Source: Stropharia rugosoannulata (lineage: Eukaryota > Basidiomycota > Agaricomycetes > Agaricales > Strophariaceae). Taken from it: a stretch of 64,000 nucleotides of DNA. A program made the position numbers and the translations under genes. The notes under the pieces were generated by a model. It searched no databases, was not told the origin of the DNA, and saw only the letters and a program-made list of their open reading frames with translations. Of the stretch, positions 43,622 through 53,598 are shown piece by piece; position 1 is the stretch's first letter, and each line of letters starts with the position of its first letter. The stretch covers positions 4,464,001-4,528,000 of the forward strand of contig JANCIK010000001.1 of assembly GCA_028532985.1 (NCBI GenBank), written 5' to 3'.

Positions 43622-44817
43622 TGAGAGGTCTACTGCGTAGCTAGACTCGAAATCGCGAAACACAACACACACACACACCCAGCGGAGCGAGATCCTATCC
43701 CTTAGATCGAGCGAACGCCCTCAACTAAATGGTAGTATAATCTATGCTCTGCTCTGGTTCCCGTTCTGGGCGTGCGATGCGCGCACCTCGTGTCCTCTAG
43801 TCTTTGTAATAGCAAGTAGTGCCTGCAAGTTCGTTTGTAAGGAGGGGTTTAATTCTAGTAAATCTCGGATAGAGCCCGGTTGCTAGTGGCGTGCGCAAAG
43901 CAAAATGATAAATGAAATAAGTTGTTTTTTAGCGACGCACTTCCGGTCCGTGACCTCGTACGATGCGCGGACTCTCCAAAGTCCAATAATCCAAGACTCT
44001 CCAAAGTCTTTCACCCGGCGGTGCAGTCTCACAGTCTAAACACTACAGTGCGAGTTTCTGTACACGGTTGTACTGACTCCTCACTGAGCTCTCCAAATGA
44101 CCCGGTGGTCAGAAGCTATCCAAAACTCCTATGATTCACAAACACTTCACAGTTAAAACCCTAACAAAAGCTAAACACAGCCCACTGACGGCCTGGGACA
44201 GAACCCAGCACACAGATCTAGTGGGTAGACAATTGCTTAAATTACTATAGACAAGGATACAGGTTTATATGCGATGCACGCATGTGTACTAATAATAAGG
44301 TAAAGTAAATACTAGCAATGCGCGGCCAAAGGTCCACGCATTGCATCCGGGCTTCCCTTCGAGTGTCCTGATCCCTTGGCATTCGCTGCGCGCATGTCGT
44401 TCATTCCCTCGGGCTTTTGCGCATCTTTTGATGCGCGCCGCCACGGTCACATGATGTGTGGACTTAGGCAAATCTTGCCTTTGCGATGCACGCACATGAG
44501 ATGCGCACACAGCCCTTCACACCGCCCTTGGTACTCGCTCAGCTGTACTCACACCGCACTTCGCTGGTGCTTAACCATTCTACGCCTCTCCGATCGCTCG
44601 CACGGATGACCAGACTATGCACTTTAGGCTTGTGCAGCTCGCTGACCGATCTCTCTCGCAATACAGTGCGCGCAGGCGCTTATAGTCATAAAGCGCGCTG
44701 ATAGCTATAGACTATGAGTCAGGCTCCACTCTAGTCCCTCTGTGTTTCCTGCACGCAGCTATACCACCAATGGGACTTCTGACTGTTTACACCTGTAGCC
44801 AAAAAGCAGCCCTATCA
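43622..44817 (-). repeat. 5' LTR (right copy) of the gypsy element
   Basis: 1196 bp, TGAGAGG...CCTATCA on the plus strand, nearly identical to 29004-30215. It should carry the promoter for gag-pol. It contains repeated GATGCGCGCA and GCGATGCACGCAC words around 43777, 44272, 44388, 44430 and 44485. Confidence 0.92.
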
Positions 44818-44821
44818 CCGT

Positions 44822-45310
44822 TCCCCAAAGAAAATCGGATGGGGCAGTGCGCAAAGGGAGCTATTACGTGTGGGCATGCTGCTCCGTACGAGAGACTAGC
44901 CTGGCGGAGTCTTGCTCGGCAAGGTCTGACACCATTCTCTTCCTGCCAGCACATTCTGTGCCCGCCAGCATGCATCCCTCTGTCATTCATCTCGTCGTCA
45001 CTCACCACCGTGCTCCCTCTGTTAACTGAAGTGAATAGCACTCTATGACGGGTTCCCAGCATGGAATCCGGCATCTTGCAATGGGGAGTAGCCATTAACA
45101 CGAGGTACGTGCCCCTGTTCTTTTCAAAGCATATCCCAGGCCTTCGGGCGGGGAGAAACTATGCCAGTATGCATCACAAAAAGGTCAAAAACTTGTCTAC
45201 TTTTCAACACACTAACCCACATTAGGCAGTTTTATTCCCTGTCATGGTTAGTGTTTGATAAGCGATGCTCGCCAATCAGACAAGCACCTGAGTAGTCTTA
45301 GGCATCGGAC
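44822..45310. other. Non-coding flank of the retroelement
   Basis: No gene recognised. This is the host sequence into which the gypsy element inserted. Short overlapping frames at 44770-45101 on both strands have no support. Confidence 0.35.
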
Positions 45311-45665
45311 ATGTCAATGGAAGACGATGCGGCAGTGGGTCAGCGACCAAATAAAGATCAACGAAGCGAAGGACAGATATTGACTATTCCGGAGACCTTT
45401 GCTCTTACGCCTGCGTCCGGATTATTCAAGGTAAGCCAAACGTCACTTGCCGCAGAATCTGTCAGTAATATTTAAGATTGAGCAGCACCGACAAGTACTT
45501 GACCCGCTGTCAAATGATAAGCAATTCGTCTCAAAACCCAGAATCGATGTACACCAGCAGATTGCAGAAATGGTAATGGAGCAGGAGAAGTTGGCTCAGC
45601 GGATCGACGCATTGGAAGGCACAGTGTGGAAATTTGTGATGGATATTTACGAGTCCAGACATTGA
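45311..45665 (+). CDS. Small acidic/helical protein, 102 residues
   Basis: Two exons, 45311-45430 and 45477-45665, joined in frame across a 46-bp intron (GTAAGC donor, TTTAAG acceptor). It starts MSMEDDAAVGQRPNKDQRSE. The C-terminal half is a predicted helix (VHQQIAEMVMEQEKLAQRID to VWKFVMDIYESRH). The intron is close to the minimum for this genome. No family recognised. A 34-bp palindrome lies 110 bp downstream. Confidence 0.5.
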
Positions 45666-45774
45666 GTATGTTCAATAACACTATTACCAAAGCGAATAAT
45701 TCAAAAATGAGCGTTCTAAAGAGGATTAACTTGCTGACAGTCACTTAAACAAAATGGGATTTATTCGGGGCTGA

Positions 45775-45808
45775 AGCGCTGAGCGCTGATGCATCAGCGC
45801 TCAGCGCT
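45775..45808. repeat. 34-bp perfect palindrome
   Basis: The half-site is AGCGCTGAGCGCTGATG, and the sequence reads identically on both strands across the central TGCA. It is built from repeated AGCGCTGA words, so each arm itself contains a smaller palindrome (AGCGCT). It lies between the stop of the 45311 gene and unannotated DNA. Confidence 0.9.
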
Positions 45809-46379
45809 CCCAATTATCCGAGTTAAGCCATTTGATAGCAGAGTAATGAAGGTAGGGCAACCTGAAAAAAAAAGTGTCCTTTGAGTATTGGGTGCCATCT
45901 GTGGGTCACTGTACGATATTGTCAGCGCAGAAGCGCAGAAGCCGCTGAAGGTAAGTAAATGACGGGACGTGTCAGAAGAATAAGGTTGTGCGTCTTGCAC
46001 TTGTACAGCTGTCCCTGCCGCGCTTCACAGGATTCTGCCGTTCTCTCGCCACGAACTGGTCTCACCTCCCATTAGCTAAAATTTTAGTGTCTACTTTCGC
46101 GGTCTTGTTCCCAATGTCCAGAGCTAGCTCCCTCGATAAAGCCTACCAAGGGATCACAAAAATAAAAGTCTTTTGACCAAGTGTATGTACATATTTATAC
46201 CGTGTTACATCGTATCTTCGGAAAAGGAAATCACCATCGTGTAACTACTAACTCTCACTTGTTTTCTCCACCTCTAATTCATTAAGAATAGGACTGGAGT
46301 AGGGATATCAAGGTGAGCATCTATAATCTACTCATCTTCAGGATACTCATTAAACCACCGCACCTATCTGAAAGTCACC
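45809..46379. other. Non-coding region
   Basis: No gene recognised; open frames at 45794-46176 are short and without homology. AT-rich toward 46190-46290. Confidence 0.3.
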
Positions 46380-46622
46380 TCACTTGGCCCGCAGTTCAGC
46401 ATAGTAGGTTTCTGCTAGAGCGTGTAGTCTTAGTCTGCTTGCACTCCCCCGTTCGATGTGTTGGCTGACATGGACAGACAGACACTTCCCCTTGTGAGTT
46501 GCCATTCCGCGTCGATTGTATGCGTCCCTGCATCCAGGACATACGGTCGTGCCGGCGGGAGCACGCGTCTTCGTCACCCGGTCAGGATTTTTCTTCGGTT
46601 TCTTCGCTGCACCGCGGCCCAT
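46380..46622 (-). CDS. Small C2HC zinc-finger-like protein, 80 residues
   Basis: Single-exon frame starting at ATG 46622 (MGRGAAKKPKKNPDRVTKTR). A basic N-terminus is followed by VCPGCRDAYNRRGMATHKGK and a Cys, that is C-x2-C-x11-H-x4-C, a plausible single zinc finger. The tail is helical (RGSASRLRLHALAETYYAEL). Such orphan one-finger ORFs are common in agaricomycetes, often multicopy. No intron. I cannot assign a function. Confidence 0.5.
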   Translation of the reverse strand: MGRGAAKKPKKNPDRVTKTRAPAGTTVCPGCRDAYNRRGMATHKGKCLSVHVSQHIERGSASRLRLHALAETYYAELRAK

Positions 46623-48520
46623 TGTAACCGAGCGTATCTTTCGGGGTCAGAGGGAGACTCTGCCAGGCCGCGCGCGATATAGAGTCAACGGAAAAGGAGT
46701 TAGAAACGTATCAGTTGGCAGCGTTCCCGGTTCCGTATGGTGCTACTAAGTTTTTCCCCATGAATAAATCCTGTTGCTTGTTAGTAGTACTTAGGCTGAC
46801 GAGGTGTTCGCGGCGTAGGAAATGTAGCAGTAGCAGCCTGGAACGACCGTGCCAGAGTCCTGCTGCAGCATTGAGTCTGGATCGAGCCAAGCTCGAGGTC
46901 GGTGCAATTTTTGGTGGGCAGGGTGAAGTTGGCGATAGGTGGAGGGGCTATAAGTGTATGCACTTGAGATGCCCAGAGCAGCGCAGCGCAGTCAATAAAT
47001 ATATGGTACTTGGAAGAAACGGGGGATGCACTGAGCATCTTATCTGACGATCATCGATCATCGATCAAGAGAGATCGAACAACGAAGAATGGCACCGTGC
47101 GGACCAATTGCGGCCACCAGTGTCGTAGTCCGTTGGCAGTACCGGTACGTACACGTCGGGCTCCGCCTGCGCGGTGTGGTGCGGGGCGGGGCGGGGCGCG
47201 CACTAAGTGACTGATATAATGCCAAAGCCAACTTGGTGCTGCAGGCCGGCCGAGTCCAGCTCCCACTGTCGCTGTGCTGTACCTTGCCTCTACTACCCAT
47301 CCATCAGGTCGGGGACGAGACGGGGCAGTGTGGGTTGACCTTGGTCGCAATTGTACAATGCACCCACCCCTCTATGTCATGCGCGGTGTGAGGCCTAGGT
47401 GAGGCCTTGAAGCTTGAGCGCTCTGTACCATAACGGGCCTATGATATGCGTGCGCCCCCTTTTCAACCAACCCCATGCGAGCTGCATCTTCTCGTCTTCC
47501 CGTGCCGGCTTGGTTCGTTCGATCCTCCACTTTCATCCCTCCCTCACCACACGACCATTGTGCAAGGCCGTCCCATCCCGGCCCATCCCACGGCCCCGCC
47601 CCCACTTGACCTCCGCCCCCGGCCCCGCCCGTTCTCGCAACAAACAGACAGTCATCCCGCTCCCGTGCCGCTCGGTCCTAGAGGGAGACGGTGCGTCCTT
47701 GCCACTTGGTGCCCGCTTCGGCAGTTCCGCCCCTCGACCTCCCGTGTGTCACGTCGCCTCCCTGCCACTCGTGGCATTTGTTGCAACTTGCATTGCGTCC
47801 GACGCGTCCGAGGACCGACGCGCAAGCGCAGCGTCACATCGACGTATACCCGCGGCTTGCCCTAACCCCCGCTCGCTCTCTCCATGCGCTTGGTGAGTGA
47901 GTGCGGCGCAGTGCGGATAGCGCTGCGAGGGCAATGATGGGTACAGTGGAGAGGAACAAAGACCGGCCTCGGACCTCCACATCCGCATGCAGCATTGCGC
48001 CCACCCGCCTGCACTCACTGCTCACTAGCACTGCTCAAGCGCTCAAGCGCTCACCGCTTACTCACTCACCGCTCACATGCACACTCACTCCGTCCACGCA
48101 TCCCGATTCCCACCCGTGCCCCCCCCTCCCCCCCTTCCTTGCAGACCGCTGACTGCCCCTTCCCTCGCCTCCCCTTCTTCCCATTCCATATGCATTCCGT
48201 CTCTCCTCCCCCTCGTCCCCTCCCCTCCTCCCATACCTCCCCTCCCAGTATTCTCCGTTGGCCGTCCTTGTACCATTCAACTGTCTCTGTACTGTCCCAT
48301 CCAACCCCATGGGCCGTCCCAAGTTTCAGCCCCATAGGCCGTCCTCCCTCGCACTGCGCCGCGCCGCGCGGGGCTGCCTGAATGTCTTTGCACTCTGCGG
48401 CGAACTCAGCGGCCGCGGCCGCAGCAGCCCGCAGGGCAGACTTGACACTGCAAGTCATGCTCGCACGAGTTGCAGCCCTGCAGGACGGCAGACGCGGTTT
48501 GGACGTGGTGGGTTCTGTGG

Positions 48521-48600
48521 GGATATTGTGGGCATGGATATTGTGGGAATTGACATTGTGCGCATGGATGTTGTGGGCACGGACATTGTGGGCGTGCAGC
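48521..48600 (+). repeat. 15-bp minisatellite
   Basis: ATTGTG (or GTTGTG) recurs at 48525, 48540, 48555, 48570 and 48585, with the consensus unit GGACATTGTGGGCAT. Five slightly diverged copies. Confidence 0.75.
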
Positions 48601-49379
48601 GTTACAGGTGGGGTGCGCCGTTACACTTGGAGGGCGGAGACGGAGCAAGATAGCAGGGACAGAACGGGATTGCCAGGGGACGGGACAAGACAGGACGCGA
48701 GGGGAGGGGGACTCTAAGAACACAGACTCACGGAGCGGTTCAATGAGGTGGGGCAGGGCTTCATGGGGGCGGGGTGCCCTGGAGGGAGGGAGGGCGATGG
48801 TGGTTGGAATATAGAGCTTGGGGTCACCTACTAGACCAGTAAGCGTCCCTCTAGAAGCAAGTCGCCCGAAGAAACCTTAACCCAGGGTCCTCCGGACTAT
48901 ACCTCTTAGTAGAGCAGCCTGGTCACGAGGCTAGGGGTTGTCATTCATTACGCGGAGTCCGGAGCTGGGACTGGGGCACGGCACGGGCGTACAAGGGTGA
49001 AGGGTGCGCGCATGCGCGGAGAAACCTAGTCCTAGTCAGTGCGTGCGCGGAGCATACCACACTCCGAGTCCGTCTACTTACCTCCAAGCTGACCACGCAG
49101 GCATGCGCTATTAGACGCTCGGACGCGACATGTCCATGGACATTGGACACGTTATCGGCTCGGTGTAATCGTCTCCCGTGCCTTAGCCCTATCAGGGTTT
49201 ATAGCCACAGTCGTGGACTCGGAATCGGACGTCTGGGGGCATGCCCAGCGGCGGGCGCACACACCCGTTGTTGTAACTTATCAGCACGCTTTCTGTGCAT
49301 TGGCAGGAAATCCCGCCCGGCTCACGAAGAAATCCCAGACGAGGGCCACCATATATTCACCCCGTACAAGAGCCTCGTT

Positions 49380-49610
49380 CGGAGTTCTCTCCAGATCCAA
49401 GAAAGTGCTCCAGCGGAACTCTCTGCCATGGGTGCATTAATGCGTAATTTGGAGAAGAGTCGATGACGCGAGATCGATGCATTCGGACACGCCTGAATAA
49501 TTTGAGTGTATTAGTACATATCGTAGAAGTACATGTTGCAAGAGGTATATGTTGCAGAAGTACGTACCGCAGAAGCAGAAGTGCATGCTGCAGAAAGGAA
49601 ACGGCGGCTA
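49380..49610 (+). repeat. Diverged dispersed repeat, copy 1
   Basis: It shares TTCTCTCCAGA, GTGCTCCAGCGGAA, CATGGGTGCATTAATGCGTA and GTACATGTTGC blocks, in the same order and spacing, with 56455-56620. Probably an old non-coding repeat. Confidence 0.45.
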
Positions 49611-51341
49611 ATTGCTTCATGCCGTTTCTGATGCTTGTTATTGAAGGGCGGGGGCTACGCAAAGTAATAAGCACGGATGGAATGGGTAGTACTACAACAA
49701 AACCACGTACCCGAACAATTTAACAGTGCTACAGCCTCTACAACGGCGCTCGTGCTGAAGCTATATAAACAGTATAAGTCATATAATTGTGCGTCTTTCC
49801 AAACTCACTCGGTGAAATGTAGTACTTCATCACTTATGTATAAGGCAAGGCAGATGGAAAAACAGGCGTTTGGCTGTGGTATGCATGCCGTGTGCGCTCC
49901 ATTTTTCTCTGTTTATATGAAAGAAGCCTAAACGCAGCACTGTGCAGTACTCTGTATGTTGTACAGTGGGATCATCGTAACAACTGGGAGCAAGAGAGCC
50001 TTTTCTTCCATGATACGACTGACTGGACCGGCTGTGAAATTCATTAAGTTATGGTAGGTAGTATGCGCAACTTCGAGGAGAAAAATGTTGCAATTAGCAA
50101 GATGCCAGGGTTCACGTTCAAACGTTCAGGAAGCACTGCAGGCGCTTTACAGCATTGCACAGCCCAGGGATCCTTCGGTCATAATAGTTTCACTACTCTA
50201 ATTATAAATAGCTCCATCAATACTCTAGTAACCTATTAGTGCCGCTCAGTGTTGCTCACTATGACAGTTGCGCAGTGCACCTTCGCCATTGATTTACTTT
50301 GTTTCAGAACAGTCATGTTCACGTTCTCGCGTACCGAGCGCTAGTATTCTTGCTTGACATTTGATTCTAAAAATTTCCTGTTGGAGATATACCACCTTAC
50401 TGTGAGAGCCGCAGACTGAATGTCAAGTGAAAGCGCATGGGAAACGAGATAAGTACGGACCTGGCCCAGCGATGGCCAGAAATACCAGCATACGATGTCA
50501 CAACATGGGCAGGGTCAAGTGAATTGAGGCTTGCTACAGTCCACGACAGCCCACCTTAAACATTGATGGATACAATAGTTTATCAAAGTTGCACGAGTTC
50601 CAAAGGGCACTGATATAGCATAGCTTGTGTTAATATTTGGATGAGGTATACTTGTTCTACATCATGTAGGGTTCACCTTTTCAAACTTAGATGCGCCGGT
50701 GAATGTGTGATGTGTGGAGCCAGGTTGAAACAAGGGATTCGCTGGGGCACTCCGAGTCATCCATGGTTGGATCACAGGTGTATCCACATGCATGAGTGTT
50801 ATTTGTGGGGGTCCACGTAGTCCAGTTTTAAGTCTTGCATAGCAATCCTTATTGCCACCGGATACATTGTATTAGAAAAGCCTCCCACGATGTATGTTGG
50901 GATCAAATGTGGGTGATTTATTTTAGACAAGTTGTATAGACTATGCCCTGTACACATGTCTTGAAACGGTACATCTACCTAATATCATAACGTACCATTG
51001 AGGAAAAGGTCCTAACTCAGAGCTCTGCAAAACATACAAGCCTGGAGCAGTGAGAATATCCCAAGTTCCGGAGTGCACTGTATTCCATCTATAGCATACT
51101 GCATTAGACATAAAAATGGCGGGTATCATGATAGTAATGTGTAGTACCTCATCCTCGTCATTCATTTCCGCTAGGTATCTGGCGGTGATATTATGAAGCT
51201 CGTGTTGTGTACATTAGCAAGATGCTAGAAAATGCAAGTCAAGTCATAATCACAGGCGGAACATTTATCGACCACAGCGGAAGGGCTCGTGTCTTTATTG
51301 GTATGTACCATTAGAAGCATTACTTTCACCGAAATGTACTA

Positions 51342-53598
51342 ATGGCCAGACTTCAAGACAAAGTGGTAGATGCTATGGCACCCAACGCCCTGTACGACTC
51401 CGAGGCTCGATATGATCCACCTCGCTGTCATCCACACACACGGACGACCATCCTTGATCATCTTGATCAGCGTTGTAATGGTACACATTGCAGCTTCGGA
51501 ACCAGAATTACCTGGCTCTATGGTCCTGCTGGAGCAGGCAAGTCCGCTATTCTTCAAACCATGGCGGAGAAATTTGCCGCGCTGAACCGCTTGCTTGCTA
51601 CTTTTTTCTTCTCAAAGTCTGACCGGTCAAGAGACCATCCCCGACGATTTGTGGCCACTATATGTTATCAAATAATCCAGAATATACCGGATTCCAAACC
51701 CTTTTTCAGACGCATCATTGAAGAAAACCCTTTAATATTTACAAAGGCGCTCCCTGCTCAAATGCAATCACTTGTCATCGAGCCTCTACAGCACTTGTAT
51801 TCAACCGGCTTCTTCGATAATCACACACGGCGTCCAACACTCATTATTGTCGATGGCATAGATGAATGTATCAACATTTCCGACCGTCGCCTAATTTTAC
51901 AGAGCATCGCCCTTGCAGTAGCAACTGTTCAAGCACCAGTAACATTTCTAATTTCAAGTCGTCCAGAAGTTGACATTATGAACGTGTTTAACACTCGTCC
52001 AATGTTGGGACTCTGGAAATCCTTTGTCCTCGATTGGCTATACAAGCCCGATGCAGATATAAAGCTATTCCTGGAGGATTCACTGAAAGACATAAAAGAA
52101 AAACATACATACAGCCGATTTATTCCCTCCCGTTGGCCAGGAGATCATGACATTAATTCCCTAGTGGAAAAAGCCTCTGGACAATTCATCTTTGCATCGG
52201 TGGTTGTCAAATATGTTTCAGCGCCCTATGAACTCCCTCATCATCGCCTAGAAACCGTTATGGGTCTAAGACCAGCCACACGAAACTTGCCATTTGCAGA
52301 ACTTGATGCGATGTATACTCTTCTTTTAAAGTCATATCCGGACAACACCGTAGCTCTTGCAGTAATTTCTTGTCTTCAAGCGGGCCTTTACTTTATTTCT
52401 GATATCGCCGTATTACACAGCTTGGGTGTTGAAGACGTTGTGGTAGCTATGGGACCTCTGTCATCAATAATCAAGACTTCTCTGAACAACCTCTCATTTA
52501 CTCATGCTTCCTTCAAAGACTATCTTTCCGACAAAACACGTAGTGGAGAATTTGGCGTGGGATCACGTGAAGAATGTGAACTTCGGACAGCTCGTCTTTG
52601 TGTTTTATATTTGAAGAAAACACAAAAGTACAACACTTGCAATATATATAATCATCTCATAAGCATGATTGTATCTCAAGAATCGCTGACAGAGCCCTGG
52701 CAGGAAATCTCAAGTGAACTGAATATTGATAGACGCTGGCCTATGGAGAACGCATATATGTTTTACTCTTGTTTTGAAAGCAGGCCAAAAGAGGTATGCT
52801 ACTGGTCGCACATATCACACCATATCTGACTCCTTTGAAAATTAGCATAATTTTATATGGGCTACCTGGATCGACCACATAGTTCCGAAACTGGGGAAGC
52901 CACTGTGGTCATGCTTATCGCATCGTCCTCTCGTTGCTCTATTTGTTCTATATGGAGTTATTCCACACAGGCTTGATCCCAACATAGATGCTTATTTGCC
53001 ACCCCTTCCTAAATCACATAAGAACATCGATGATGCATTCCTTAGTCTATGGCCGAGGATTCCACAATTAAAAACAGGAATAAAAGAGGACCCCCTCAAA
53101 TATCCAGTGCCAAATTGCTCTTCAATACTCAGGAAGCACTTTGATATTACTGTCATGGCCCTACTCAATCACTTCTGCCACAAGTATTTCTCCTTGAGAA
53201 AGCTAAATCAAAAGACTGGAATGTGCTGTCATGATTGTTGGAGTTCCTGGAACGGTGGGCTGCGGGTGAATAAAACTATTCCAAGAATGTGTCGAACACA
53301 TCGAGTTTACCGCAATGCAGGCGTGAAAATATACAAGTACAAGATGCATAAATTCGACGGCCACAACAGTCAAAAGCATTACCATGCTTATGCTCTACTT
53401 GTTCCCCTACAGTACCTCCTTCCCTCTTGCAGCACAAGTCCTGGAATGGTCGCATTTTTACAGCGCCATATTGACCTTATTTGCCCTTCTAGCGGTCCTG
53501 GTCGGGTAGCGCTCCGGTCTATTCGGAAATATTTGGCTTGTCGAGGTGATGGTCGTACACCAAACGATTCAGTTAAAATTGAATTCCGAAGGGCATAG
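51342..53598 (+). CDS. NACHT-domain NTPase (fungal NLR-like)
   Basis: Exons 51342-52793 and 52846-53598 join in frame (donor GTATGC, acceptor TTAG). The start of the known frame reads LQDKVVDAMAPNALYDSEAR, followed by the CHPHTRTTILDHL segment typical of basidiomycete NACHT proteins. Then come Walker A GPAGAGKSA, the FFFSKSDRSRDHPRRFVATI block, Walker B TLIIVDGIDEC, sensor-like TFLISSRPEVDI and the helical winged region. The C-terminal exon has no WD40, ankyrin or TPR repeats but has Cys pairs (GMCCHDCWSSW). The N-terminal effector part is short: an upstream exon near 51222-51300 (ENASQVIITGGTFIDHSGRA) matches the usual start of such proteins, but the consensus splice sites do not keep frame with 51342, so a frameshift or another start is possible. 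Fungal NACHT proteins are linked to non-self recognition and programmed cell death. Confidence 0.85.

Larger units (their letters stand above)
29000..44821 (-). mobile_element. Complete Ty3/gypsy LTR retrotransposon, minus orientation, with antisense gene module
   Basis: The element is bounded by two nearly identical 1.2-kb LTRs (43622-44817 is the 5' LTR, 29004-30215 the 3' LTR in element sense), flanked by the 4-bp direct repeat CCGT (29000-29003 and 44818-44821). A primer-binding site lies inside the 5' LTR, a polypurine tract inside the 3' LTR, and gag, protease and pol occupy three successive minus-strand frames, in the order of Ty3/gypsy (Metaviridae-type) elements. Total 15.8 kb, far above the usual 5-8 kb. 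The surplus is 30216-36200, which carries intron-containing genes on the opposite strand. All three minus-strand ORFs are uninterrupted, so the insertion is young and may be autonomous. Confidence 0.9.
46623..51221. other. Long gene-free region, GC-rich in its first half
   Basis: From 47150 to 48800 the DNA is GC- and pyrimidine-rich (GGGGCGGGGCGGGGCGCGC near 47184; C-rich runs near 48120), so many long overlapping open frames arise by composition. None shows domain or codon support. From 49400 to 51200 it is AT-richer with no convincing gene. It contains a 15-bp minisatellite near 48521-48600 and one copy of a dispersed repeat near 49380-49610. Confidence 0.4.

Noticed and set aside
47050..48720. 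Long overlapping open frames on both strands
   Set aside because: They follow from GC- and C-rich composition; no conserved motif, no consistent start, and frames overlap on both strands.
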